A DNA stretch of 64,000 nucleotides, taken from Albifimbria verrucaria. Its lineage: Eukaryota; Ascomycota; Sordariomycetes; Hypocreales; Stachybotryaceae. Both the position numbers and the translations under genes were made by a program. This document shows positions 46,349 through 57,658 of this stretch, piece after piece. Each line of letters begins with the position of its first letter. The first letter of the stretch is position 1. The stretch is taken from positions 2,170,001-2,234,000 of the forward strand of contig JAHREC010000013.1 in the NCBI GenBank assembly GCA_020081605.1, written 5' to 3'. Under the pieces are notes generated by a model, which was not told the origin of the DNA, made no database searches, and worked only from the letters and a program-made list of their open reading frames with translations.

Positions 46349-46773
46349 TTTGTTTTCTTGTTTTCAAAGAAAATTTGGTGTCATCGAGCAGGAAGACGCG
46401 TTCATTGGATCAAGTAAGATATGGTTTATGCATCCACCACAACTTGGATGGGGCCGGAAACGGGCTTCATGCAAACTCCAAGGCTGCTAGCATAACAGAA
46501 CGACGCAGCATCGTGTCAACCGTTATTCCCCATTTTAATTGCCGCTCAAATTTTCTTTAACTCGAAAATGAACTGCCTAGTTGGATACGAATGTTGAGGC
46601 GAGATCGTTATGATCGTCGTACACAATGAACACTGAACAACACATCCGCAAACTCCCACGTGTACAAACACCTTTCAGCACATAATTAATGCTCAACGAG
46701 ATTCTTTAATACCAAATAATAAAAAATATGCCAGCATCGCTTTGAACTGGTCATCAACACCAACACCAACACC
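46349..46773. other. Gene-free stretch
   Basis: 425 bases, AT-rich near 46540-46740. An ACC repeat (CACCAACACCAACACC) precedes the next ATG. No gene. Confidence 0.5.
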
Positions 46774-47085
46774 ATGTGCACATACACTCGGACACTCTTC
46801 TCTTGCGCTCACGAAGTCTGGGGCCGCCGTGTGAAACGCTGCCATATCTCCGAGAACCACGTAGCCGGTAAACTGCCATTCGACTGCGTCCTGCGAACTC
46901 CACACGGCTTGCAGTCAAAGCGGCTATCAGGCAGTTGCAAGAAGTGCACCGATCTGGATGGGAAGTTTGCGTCCGCCAAGGAGAAGCTGGAAGATTGTCG
47001 TCGAGCATTGCTTGAGGTCTGGTCGAATCATACAGCCGCTTCCTCTACATGTTCATCAGGGACGGACGAGACTGTGTCAACCTAG
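46774..47085 (+). CDS. Small Cys/His-containing conserved-looking protein
   Basis: A 103-codon single exon, MCTYTRTLFSCAHEVWGRRV and onward. Cys and His residues are spaced like a metal-binding or disulfide unit: C2, C11, H13, C23, C38, and a late CxxC (GSCKKC). A short helical tail (FASAKEKLEDCRRALLEVW) follows. Many filamentous fungi carry uncharacterised short proteins opening MCxYxxxxFxCxH, and this one fits that look from memory. No signal peptide. The function is unknown. Confidence 0.55.
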   Translation: MCTYTRTLFSCAHEVWGRRVKRCHISENHVAGKLPFDCVLRTPHGLQSKRLSGSCKKCTDLDGKFASAKEKLEDCRRALLEVWSNHTAASSTCSSGTDETVST

Positions 47086-47321
47086 GGGCAATACTGCTGT
47101 AGCAGTTATATTTGGTGGTATCTGCGATGGCAGTTCGGTGTCTGAATACGTGTTCACAGTTCATGATGGGGTATGTGTTTGTGGAGTTATTGATGTGCAG
47201 ATACGATACTTCGCTTAATATTAATATTATACTTAATATAATACCATGTTGGGTTGACCATACAGTCCCATTAGTGAAGATATCACGCCTCAAGCAGTCC
47301 ATGAACTGCTAGAGTACGTTC
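47086..47321. other. AT-rich spacer
   Basis: Short convergent spacer with a TTAATATTAATATTATACTTAATA-like tract at about 47215-47240. No gene. Confidence 0.5.
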
Positions 47322-49740
47322 TCATCTGGTTTCCGTCCATCCATTGGCTGCACGGTCAAGATTAAATGCAGCACTAATCAGAGCCAAGTGACTGAACGCC
47401 TGCGGTGTGTTGCCCAGCTGCTCACCCGTACGAGCAATCTCCTCCGAAAACATACACAGATGGTTTGAGAAGCTGAGCATATTCTGGAACAAGTTGACTG
47501 CGCGTGGAAGGTATTTGGGCTCGTACACACTGGCCCGAGTCATTGCCTCCACGAGCCAGAATGTGCACATGCTAAAGGCGCCTTCTCGACCTCCGACTCC
47601 TATTTTGACAGGTAGATGGTCAGATGGCTGCTTTATAGAGTCGTGATACCTAGACCTACCGTCATCGGAGAGTTCAGTATCATAACGATACACCAGGCCG
47701 GTGCTTGTGAGGCCGCCCTTCTCTGGGGAGAAGAATCTTCTCAAGAGTGTTGGTGAACTGAGGGTCGCAAGGCGAGATGAAAAAGACGAGCGGTGCAATC
47801 AAGATGGACGAGTCAAGCATCGTGTTGTTTTCGTAGCTTTGAACAAAGCATTGCCTCTCAACATTATAGCCTGCTCCCAGTCAGTCCAAGAAATTCAGGA
47901 CAGGTACCATAACAGCGCACCTTTCTCCATGATCTCCTCATAGAGGTCATCCCTGGCTTTAAGCCACTTTGCACGGTTGGGGCAAGGGAAGCACCGCTTT
48001 TCAGCTAAGCGCAGACCTCTATCAAAGGCGACCCAGAGCATAATCTTGGAGTAGGTGAAGTTTTGCTTGTTGTTGCGCACCTCCCAGATTGACATATCAG
48101 GTTCTAATTAACGATTAGTTGGCCATAAGCACAAATACTTAGCCAGCAAACTCACGGTTCATGATGGTCAAAACATAGTCTGCAAAATCGTCAGTATCAA
48201 AACTCGATTTGCAAAAGGGTTACGTACCCAACAGCTCTCTCACTGATCGCCAAACGTCCCACGGAACCGGCTTTCCGTACTTGTTGTACAGATAGATTGC
48301 ATCCATGAGCTCACCATAGATGTCAAATTGCTGGTGGAATGCCGCACCGTTACCAATACGAACTGGACTGCTCCCGCGGTAGCCTTCGAAGTTATCGATT
48401 GTCGTCTCCGGTATATCCGTCTCTCCGCGAATGGTGAACATGATAGGTAGACCACCGTCGGGGTACGAGAATGAACGAAACGATCCATGATAAATTCCAT
48501 ATATGCGTCTGCCTCTGCTTTGAAACCCATTCGTAGCAAGATGTAAATTGTGAAGCTAGAGTCCCGAACCCAGGAATAGCGGTAATCCCAGTTTCGGACA
48601 CCACCTATATCCTCAGGAATAGAGAAAGTCGGGGCAGCAATGATGGCTCCTGTCGGTTCTATATCCATGGTCAGAGGTTGCTTCAGTGAATTCTACTCAC
48701 AAACTTACCATAAGTCATCATCTTCAGAATCATCAAGCTCCTAGAAACAACCTCTCTCCAGCGACCAGTGTACTTGGATTGCGAGATGAAGTTGTACCAG
48801 AATGTCTGTGTATCATGCTGTTGAGCGTCGACGACAGCAGTCGTGATGTGCTCAGTAACATGATCGGGTTTATCATCTCTGATGATGAACGATATGGCCT
48901 GACCCTCGTGGATCACAATTCGGCCAACAATGCCTTCACCTTGCATTCCTGGGCGAGACTTCTTTGGAAGCAGATGGCAGGTTGGCTGGTATCATCCTCA
49001 CCTAGGTCAACGGCAACATCAAGTTGAAGCTTCGTGTCCTTGCTGTGAAAGGTGGCAACTTTGCTCTCCAACATTTCTGGGGTGTGAGTGTTCTGGCATA
49101 TTGTCGTTGTGTGGGGTTCCTTGCCGTATCCGAAGGCGGGGAATATCTCAATGTCTACCAACGTGAGTCTTCTCGTGGGCAAACCAATGGACTTGACGAA
49201 GAAACATACCGAGAGTCATTGAGCCACGAATGCAGTCAACTCTTCGGACCAGCCACTTCTTCAGCTCCTCTTGAACCTTGGTGGCTTCCCGGTAAGCGCC
49301 ATGCTTGAAGCCTCTGGTCATGACCTGGGCGTTCTTGGGGCGGGGAAAGAAGTCAACCAAGTCGACAACGCCATCCTCGTGGATGTAGCGAGTCTGGAGG
49401 ATACAGGACGACGGCAGATACTGCTGCTTTGTTGTGCAGACGATCTCCTCAGGCGGAGCAATACTGAAATGCCCGCCCTTGGATTTGTCCAGCAGACGAC
49501 AAAAGACACTAGGAGAGTCGAAGTCCGGCCTGGATCTAGTTTAGACCATCATCTCAGACCAAGAAGATGTATGGGAACCTTACCAGCACATAAAATCGAC
49601 GCTTCCGTCGATTCCGATGAGAGCACATGTGTGCATGTTACCGATCATGCCGTAGTCCTCGATGGGGAGGTAGCCCCCGTCTGGGAGCGACGGGATCGTC
49701 CCGAATGAACTGTTGAGCCTCCTGTAGCCATTGAGTGTGT
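47322..49740 (-). CDS. Glycoside hydrolase family 15 protein (glucoamylase/trehalase-like), 5' end unresolved
   Basis: Predicted cytosolic alpha-glucosidase of the GH15 (alpha/alpha)6-barrel fold, closest to the prokaryote-like GH15 group rather than secreted glucoamylases; there is no signal peptide. Conserved blocks: [40 protein letters not shown], the catalytic-region block [38 protein letters not shown], and [20 protein letters not shown] near the end. It has at least eight exons. Single-base gaps near 48453 and 48958 and a larger slip near 47727-47731 break the frame. I cannot find a convincing ATG. The first conserved residues ([13 protein letters not shown]) may follow an acceptor CAG at about 49741-49743, with a first exon further upstream. 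Substrate (starch fragment or trehalose) unresolved. Confidence 0.82.
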
Positions 49741-51804
49741 CTGCCAGAAAAAAGTATTCGTTCAATTGAGCCCGGAGCTTCTGACAAGCAATGAGAGGGA
49801 TTAGATATGATGTAATGTACAGCTGAGCTATCCGACCCTGTCTTACACGAGGACCCAAGTGCCCACTCAGAGCATTCTAGACCATACAAGTACGTCACCG
49901 CTGTTAGCAGACTAACATCCGCGGCCCGGCCTCTCCGCAAATCCCGTTAGAGTCTAGAAGACAGTTGTTTTGGTCGTTAGCACATGCATACAGAGTGCAG
50001 TACGTCAAGCTGGGGAAGGGCGTCTTCTAATTGAGTTCAGAGCTCCCAACAAAGATGATCGACCGGCCTGTAATTAGTTTGTACATTCTGCTCGTGGCAC
50101 CTGGAATTCAGAGCTGCCTCGACTACATTGTAGTTCTCATTAAAAAGCATAGAAGTCGAAAAATAACTTGATTGCAAGTGCTGTAGCCACTCTTGGTCTC
50201 CAAAGAGGTTGCATCAAAATACACAGGAGTACATAGTATGTGAGCTGTTTGAGAAGCTTAGCACCCTCACGAAACGACCCAAAGATACGGTACGGTACAA
50301 GGAATAAAGAGACGAACAGGTCTGTGTACGCATCTGGCTTCGGCTTAGTGCATGCAGACTGATCTTCAGACCATAACACCCAAAACAAAGCTTAGTGGAG
50401 CTGTGAGTTCGCATCGGCCGCCATGGGATGATCGCGGCAATAGGATGACTGGGAGCGTAAAGGCAATTCAGGCACTGTTCTAGTGGTTACGGGAAGACCG
50501 CTCAATGCAATGGTGCGAAATGAAAGCCCACACAGCAAGGGGTTGCAAGGGTCAGTGGACCGACAAGGCAAAGCCGTCTAAGCTATACCATACCAAACCC
50601 TAGCTCTAGATCACATCTAGGCACGCGACTCTACGAAGAGCTGGTGGTGTATTGCGCTGTGCGCTGATGGAGCTTCGAACGGTATTCCTAGGGATGCAGC
50701 AGTCCAAGCCACGCACTGCGAATAGCTCAAGACATCCTGCCCCTTGTGGCAACGCATTGCCGGCCCAGGCTTTGTTCGTAGTCAACAAACTGGGGTTGCT
50801 CTACTCAGCCAGGCCAGCAGTCAGCAAAGGTGCGCGCTCGCAGGTGAGCAGATCCTACGGACTTGGATCTCGACATATACAAGGAACCATGCTGCATCTA
50901 TCATCGTGTCGAGGTCTTAGCAGACAGGATCCTAGGAGAGCCAAGAGATCTGAAGACCTGTCTCGGAGATGGAACTTTCAAACATGAACTTGCAAACAAG
51001 ACATGACAGCTTGACGGGCACCACTACGCTAACAGCCCGATGGGCCCAGGTGCTTCCCTGTCGAGTCAGCGGTTCTGAGACGGGAAGCCTGGAATCGGGC
51101 ACCCGACCCCTTGAAGGTGGATGAGGAGTACGTGGGTATCACGCGGACAACAGAAGCAGATGGCGAACGCGGCATGACCCGTTCAAATGAAGGTTGGGTG
51201 ATGTTGATTGCATTCGTAGAGGTGCGCCATTGTTCGTCTGTTATGCCATGAAGAATAACCTGGGGGTTGGCAGCGAAATGTGCTTGAAGAACAATGCGAA
51301 AAATGTAAAACATTCTAGCAAAACCCCTGCTGGAGTGGCAGAAAATCCAGAATGGAGCAAACCTCAGGAGTTACATTGGTCATTGGTGTGCTATGGAGGT
51401 ACGTATCGTGATTCAGGTACCCGTTCAGGCCTGGTAGCACAGCGCCAACCTCAAGGGGTGCTAGTGCCGCTGGTTGATGCTACTTCAACAGTACTCAATT
51501 TGCCGCATAGCTCGTGTGTGGAGTCAAGTACCCTCCAGTACTGCCACCCCTACCCAGCTATTGTCTCTCCGCTCCACATCTGGCCGCTCTCCGTGGTTGA
51601 GGGTCCCTAAGCCACCCTGAGCAGCCAAGGGCCACCACGTACAGTAGCTTCGGCCAACCATTCATGGCTTCTCATCCGTCCGACCCCAGTCTCAGTTCAG
51701 TCCCCCATGCCATTCCTCGAGTCTGGATCAGAAGCGCTGCGCTACCCAGCGTTATCCACCAGCACGAGCCGGGCACTCAAAGGCCATCCCATGAGCGCTT
51801 CATT
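49741..51804. other. Divergent intergenic region, about 2 kb
   Basis: Contains the unresolved first exon(s) of the GH15 gene at its left side and the promoter of the TPT-transporter gene at its right. Short frames at 50140-51610 overlap on both strands and look random. No mobile element or tRNA seen. Confidence 0.45.
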
Positions 51805-53739
51805 ATGCCAGCCATCTCTCCTCCCTCTGCCACCGACTCGTCCTCCTCGTCAAACTCCCGCTCCTCCCCGATCCCAACTCCGTCTCCTATCTCGGTCGAC
51901 TCTCCCATCCTCGCCGCCAATCCTCAATCAGAGGACCCCGGAGCTCCGCTGCTGCCTCGACCGCTCCCGTTACCACACCAGCTGCGCCCTCCCTCGTAAC
52001 TTCTTGGTCTAGCGACGCCCGCGGCTCACCCGGCGAAGACATCGAGATGGAGCCCATCAACAACCACAGGCGCCGCAAGAACAGTCTCATGAGCCCCATT
52101 GCCAACAATGGTGCCGGCCCCAGTTCCCAGCAAAGCAGCAGGCCGAGGGCTCAAAGCTTGCGAAGCCCCAATCAGATGACCCGAGGATATCCGAGGAACC
52201 GACCTCCTTTGACGGCTCGGCGCTGCCCAAGGACGACCAGGCTCGAGACGACTCCAGCGACGATGACCTGCACGACGACGAAGAGACGGGCCTTACCAGG
52301 GGCGAGAAGAAGAAGCGCCAGCAGAGGCGGCGAAGGAACACATTGCTAGACCAGCGCATAGCTCGGGACAAGAGCGTTTCCCCGATGAGCGGAAAGAGGC
52401 GGATAAGAGTGTCGTCAAGAGGCTGCTCATCAATTGTCTGTTGATTCTCCTATGGTATCTGTTTTCGTTGTCCATTTCACTCGTAAGTGGCCTGCTTCTT
52501 CCCGGTGTTCGTTCATTGCGTGTGCGTGTGTGTGCTGACACGCTTCTAGTACAACAAATGGATGTTCGACAAGAAGCGCCTCAACTTCGCCTTCCCCTAT
52601 TCACAACCTCAATGCACATGCTCGTGCAATTCGTTCTCTCCGGCCTAGTTCTTCTCCTTGTCCCCTCGCTACGGCCGAACTACCAACGTGGCTCCGACCA
52701 GGGCCGGTCGAGGCATGAGACGGAGCCCAACGGCTCCGGTATGAGTAAGATGTTTTATCTTACAAGGATTGGCCCTTGCGGCGCGGCTACGGGTCTAGAT
52801 ATCGGCCTCGGCAACACGTCCCTGAAATTCGTGAGCCTCACGTTTTACAGTAAGTACCGTTTTCTGAGCCGATGCTAGAACGTCTTGGCTAATACCTATC
52901 TCAGCAATGTGCAAGTCATCCTCACTTGCTTTCGTTCTCATCTTCGCCTTTCTGTTCCGTCTCGAGACTCCAACATGGCGTCTCGTTACCATTATCGCCA
53001 CCATGACCCTTGGTGTTATTCTGATGGTGTTTGGAGAGGTCGAGTTCAAGCTCGGTGGCTTCATCCTCGTCATCTCGGCTGCCTTCTTTTCGGGCTTCCG
53101 CTGGGGTCTAACTCAAATTCTTTTGCTCCGCAACCCGGCCACGTCGAACCCCTTCTCTAGCATTTTCTTTTGAGTCCTATCATGTTTGTTACCATTCTCG
53201 CGCTCGCCATCCCCGTTGAAGGGTTTGGCCCATTATACGACGGCTTCATGGTCTTGGTAGACGAGTTTGGTGCCTTGCTGGCTCCCTTGTTTCTCCTCTT
53301 CCCCGGATGCATTGCCTTCCTGATGACTGCATCCGAATTTGCGCTTCTTCAGCGCACCTCAGTGGTCACCCTGTCTATTGCAGGTATCTTCAAGGAGGTT
53401 TTGACCATCTCCGCAGCGTCCGTGATCTTCCATGACAGGCTGACGGTCATCAACTTCGTTGGCCTCCTTACAACTCTCGCCGCCATCATCGCTTACAACT
53501 ACATCAAGATCAGCAAGATGCGAGAAGAGGCTCAAACCGATGCGCATGCACACCATGGCGACGCAGACGCCTTGTCACCCTCGAGCGGCTCGGCCAGTGA
53601 TGCCGATAACGACGAGGCCAACGAGGAAACGGCAGGCCTACTACGTCGCAGCACTGACGCGAACCCTACAATAATCACATCTGATGGCGACATCCATCAT
53701 AATCTTCTAGGCTCCCCTCACAAGGGGAGGCGAACGTAG
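51805..53739 (+). CDS. TPT-family (triose-phosphate / nucleotide-sugar) transporter
   Basis: A multi-span drug/metabolite-transporter-superfamily protein, probably Golgi or ER. I start at MPAISPPSATDSSSSSNSRS. A disordered, acidic then basic N-terminus (DDSSDDDLHDDEETGLTRGE, KKKRQQRRRRN) precedes about ten membrane spans: LLINCLLILLWYLFSLSISL, YNKWMFDKKRLNFAFPLFTT, GLDIGLGNTSLKFVSLTFYT, MCKSSSLAFVLIFAFLFRLE, GVILMVFGEVEFKLGGFILV, RWGLTQILL, and VIFHDRLTVINFVGLLTTLA. Introns are 52483-52549 and 52850-52904. Five single-base gaps (about 51944, 52134, 52380, 52599 and 53168-53171) break the frame. The family resembles SLC35C2-type proteins; the substrate is unknown. Confidence 0.87.
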
Positions 53740-54278
53740 GTGAAGAGCATGCCTTGGTCTAATCATACCCAAACTCTCATTGATCATCATTTTTATCCCT
53801 TTGTATCTCTAAGACGGGCATTTTCCTATATCTTTTAGCATTTGTTTCCAAAGGGCTGGCGCTAGCGGTGGGCATATTCATTTTGTACATAACAAGCAGA
53901 ATTGTCAACACCCGCCGTTGAGGGTGGGCAGGTTACGGTATTTCATTCGGATCTAAAGCTGGAAAAGGCTGGGTGGGCGGCATAGTTGTGGACATTCAGG
54001 ACAAGGGCAGAGGAGGAGGACAGAACCATAGAGTGGTAGCCAGCGTTGCGCTGTGTTGCTGGCTTCAGTGCTGGCACCCTTTGAAGATACCCCAAATTCC
54101 AAGTTGATCAAAGACCGTCACTCGGTGGGATGCACGAAACTGTTTCGTTGATGTTTTTTATTCATTAATTGATCATTTACACTACGCAAACGTCTTATTA
54201 TGCCTGTGTAAAGCCGGGTATGGAAAGAACAATGCCCTGGGACTCCGTGAACGCCATCATGCTTCCGAGCCAACAGGC
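53740..54278. other. Gene-free stretch, convergent 3' ends
   Basis: 539 bases between the stops of the transporter and the RBM42-like gene. No gene seen. Confidence 0.5.
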
Positions 54279-55292
54279 TCAACCCAGCAACTTCAAACCA
54301 TTCTTCATCTTCTGTCCCGGCTTTGTCACACCACCTCCTCCAATTGGTCCAAGATTGGGCTCGTACGGGGCGTTTCGATCACCCTTCTTCTTGTTGTTGT
54401 AATTGTTCTTCCTACCACGGTCCTTCTCCTTAACAGTGGTCGTTTTGATTTCCGTGTTGGCCTTGCGGATGACGACAGGGTGGCTTTGTATGTATTTTCC
54501 ATTCATCTCCTTGGCGGCCTGGAAGAAGTCATCGGCGTCGCTGAAGCTGACGAAGCCGAAGCCCTTAGATTTCGTGGTACGCTTGTCGCGGATGACTCGA
54601 GCCTTTTGTACGGATTTCCACCGTGAGAAGGCCTTCAGGAGTGATTCATCAGTCGTTTCGCCGGCGAGGTTTCCAACGAAGAGGCGCAAGTGCGATGGGT
54701 CCCATTCCAGGAGAGTATCGTCGGTCCACTTCTTGCCACCACCCTCTCTCACTACGGTCTTCTTCTTGTCGGTGCTGCCGGCAGCGGTCGCAACTTCGGG
54801 CTTCGGGAGCTCGGCGGCGGGAACGGGTTTTCCATCCCTGGTGGTCGCCGTGGGCGTGGATGTAGCGTCTCTGCTAACGTAGGCGCTCTGCCATTGAGCG
54901 ATCTGCGCGGCCATGTCCGGGTCATAGTCGCTGGCGGGTGCGTTGGCCCCTGGCATGGGGAACGGGTTCTTGATCTGTGGTGCTGCATACGACTGCGGAC
55001 CGTAGCTCTGCGGGCCGTAGCCCTGCGCCGTCTGTGTGTATGAGCCATATCCGGGTGCCGAGCTCACGGCGCCGGGGGCACCACCGCCGCTGTAGGAGCC
55101 GTAACCGGTACCATATTGGCTAGGAGGAGCATACGATGACGTTGCTGGATATGCGGGAGCGGCGCTCGTATACGGCTGCTGGGCGGCTGGGCGGGGAGCA
55201 GCGCTGAAAGCTGACTTGAAGCCAGGCTTGCTGGTGGACGCGGGAGGTCGCGGCGGGAGGTTGTTGATGCCTGGAGGAGGAGGGTATGCCAT
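54279..55292 (-). CDS. RRM RNA-binding protein, RBM42-like
   Basis: A 337-codon intronless, unbroken frame. A Pro/Tyr/Gly/Ser-rich disordered N-terminus (YGSYTQTAQGYGPQSYGPQS) is followed by one RRM near residue 200 with RNP2 RLFVGNLAG and RNP1 KSKGFGFVSF. The segment just before it (KKWTDDTLLEWDPSHLRLFV) is the signature of the RBM42 family. A basic tail (KEKDRGRKNNYNNKKKGDRN) and the conserved end NLGPIGGGGVTKPGQKMKNG follow. RBM42 relatives bind 3' UTRs and act in splicing and stress granules. An upstream frame ends in phase just before its ATG (separate entry). Confidence 0.88.
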   Translation of the reverse strand: MAYPPPPGINNLPPRPPASTSKPGFKSAFSAAPRPAAQQPYTSAAPAYPATSSYAPPSQYGTGYGSYSGGGAPGAVSSAPGYGSYTQTAQGYGPQSYGPQSYAAPQIKNPFPMPGANAPASDYDPDMAAQIAQWQSAYVSRDATSTPTATTRDGKPVPAAELPKPEVATAAGSTDKKKTVVREGGGKKWTDDTLLEWDPSHLRLFVGNLAGETTDESLLKAFSRWKSVQKARVIRDKRTTKSKGFGFVSFSDADDFFQAAKEMNGKYIQSHPVVIRKANTEIKTTTVKEKDRGRKNNYNNKKKGDRNAPYEPNLGPIGGGGVTKPGQKMKNGLKLLG

Positions 55293-55307
55293 GATGAACA
55301 GAGAGAA

Positions 55308-55523
55308 CTATTTGCCTTCTGTGTGTTGCACGTACCTCTGAGCGTACTCGAGTAGCTCAGTCCTTGTTTCCAATATCTCCTCGCTCTGGTTATTGAAGGC
55401 GTGGGTGTTGCTGGGTTGTGCGCTCAAATTCTGCAGTCTAAACCAGCGGTACGACTTGTCTTGATGCGATGATGTCGAAGATTGTAGAAATGCGATTTGA
55501 GGCTGGGGCTGCATTGCCGGCAC
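55308..55523 (-). other. Candidate upstream open frame of the RBM42-like gene
   Basis: A 71-codon frame (MPAMQPQPQIAFLQSSTSSH and onward) ends at TAG only 15 bases before the RBM42-like ATG and is in the same reading frame as it. It could be a translated leader, part of a 5' UTR exon, or chance. No family is recognised. Confidence 0.35.
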
Positions 55524-57658
55524 AGGTGGCTAGTGATCTCACGTGACTCGACCGGTGGCTACCAGTTACCCTGGAGGTTCGGCTTGTTGAGACAGGGCTG
55601 GTAAAGGTGGGAAGCTACAAAGAGCTTAATATTAAGCATCTGTCAGGTGGTTTTGTTCTTACTGCCCTGTCGGGCAGTTTTCGTCTTAATCACGCATCGC
55701 TACATTGTATCGCTTCAGTCTAATGTGTTGCAGGGTGCACGAGGTGTCGTGTTCTTTGATTGTGTAGAGTCTCAACACTGCATCCGGATAGCAAGGAATT
55801 GACATATCTGCTAGTCGGAGTTTCCGAACAAGCCTAATGTTCGAGCATGACAGACCAATTTAAGATACCGAAATGCACATGAGGATTTAAATCCGATATG
55901 TAAGACGCAGTCGGGACTTTACATACCATTGGGGAAATGGTATCGGAGGAGTTACGTGGGAGGGATTTGGCGACATCGGAGTGTAAGCCGTACATACAAC
56001 CATCTCGGCGCGCTCGCCGGCAACACGGAGGGTGTGCGGCTCGCCGGATATAAGTCCGACGGACGAGTCTGAGGCAGCGCGTGGTAGGTAAAAGCCGCCT
56101 GGCCAGGGAGGCAGATGATAGCCAAGGCTTTCATCGACATGATTAGGCTGATAGCAGACAGCTGCGACATTTTCTGGGCATATCCGTGGGTCGGGACTCT
56201 CGTACGAAAGAGACCGAGATGGCCGGGCTATGGTCTGGACAAGCCAAGATTGGATGGATACAGCCGACTCGGTCAGCGCTCGTACCAGGGATGCAGCTTT
56301 GCATGCGAGCAAGCAAACACTATAGGAGCTCGCCGGGCAGGATGACACTGGCAAGGATCCAAGCCAAGTAGCCGGTCCCCATCCGAGTCCCAACATGAAC
56401 CCGCATTTCGCAGGAAAAAAAGTGAAGCTGTTTGACAAAGCGCGCAACTGGCAAGCCAATGGCCTGCAACGGCAGCGACCCCTCCCCACCCTCTGCCAGG
56501 CCTTGACGTCCGAGTTCTCCGTGCTCGCCTCCAATCCACTGGGCAACACAATGCGTGGCCTGAATCGCGGATTGTTACAGGCACGCAAGCGGCGGCGAGG
56601 CCTGGCGCTGGACGGCAGCGGGTGGGATTTGTCACCGAATGAGAAGAAAGCGCTCAAATCGTGACCCCTTCTCCTTCTTGCTCCGCGGGACTCCTTTGGT
56701 GAACCCTTGTAGGCTCTTGTTTCCGTCCTGTACCAGGTTGCGCGGCCTGCTTCTCCGCCGTCTCCGGCGCCGACCTGATCGAGAGCCCCACGAGGTGGGA
56801 TGAGATACCCCGCCATGTGAGGCTTGCGTGTGAGCCATGGCTGGCTGGCGAGGGCCGCATATCGTCATACTTGAAATTTGGCCACAGTTGCCGGACGCTG
56901 GTGCACGACGGGGCTAAGTTTCCAGCGTTAATTGTCAGAGTGCCCGCGATGTTCGGAGAAATTATTACAACGACTCCTGCGACGTAACGCAAACGCAGAG
57001 GGGCAGGCACTGTGAGGCGTTGGGGCGATGGCGGACATAGGCAGCCAGGCGCGTTTATTTGTTTGGCGTCCATGGGTACTAGGTAGGTCGGCGCTGTAAC
57101 TGTAGATGCCGGGCTGATGCAGCTCATCCCCTTTGGCTGTGCATCGGTAGGTACCTTGGCGGCTTCGCTACCTGCAGCTCGTGCCCAAGCAGTAGCAGGC
57201 CAGCTCTTATCGCGTAGCTCGAGGTAGCTCCTAAGCGCTGCACCTCTGGCTTTAGTGAGGTGGCCGGCTAGGAGGATACCGGCGAGGTACGGCCAGTCCT
57301 TCTAATCTTAGCACCTTTAGGCTGAGGTGGTCTTCCTGTAGCTCGCAGGTTCATCCATCATGGTGCAAAGGCAGAGATGCCCACTCCGATCTGATAGACC
57401 CAATTACCGGGCCGCATTCCCCTGGCTCACACCAAACGTGCCCCAGCTGTGACAGCATAGTTGCTCTATCCGTATCCATCCCGTTCTGATACTAATCCAT
57501 TACCTCCCCTTCAGCCTGGCTGACGCTTCTTCCCTTCATCATCCATTTCTTTCCCCATCTCCTCCTCTCTGGATCGGTTCTCTTCCTCTTCAATTCTTCA
57601 ACCGCACCTCCTCCCAACAACCATCCGAGTAATTGAACGCATATCAACCACCATCACC
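55524..57658. other. Gene-free stretch of 2.1 kb
   Basis: Upstream regions of the divergent RBM42-like and 6-phosphogluconate dehydrogenase genes. It includes a 309-codon minus-strand open frame (55887-56816) that looks random in composition. There are TAGCTC/GAGGTA-rich segments and GGTACC (57150) at 57130-57300, and a long CT-rich leader from 57500 to 57600. No mobile element proven. Confidence 0.5.

Noticed and set aside
57130..57310. Solo LTR or transposon remnant suggested by repeated TAGCTC and GAGGTA segments
   Set aside because: No matching terminal repeats, target-site duplication or element protein could be seen in the window.
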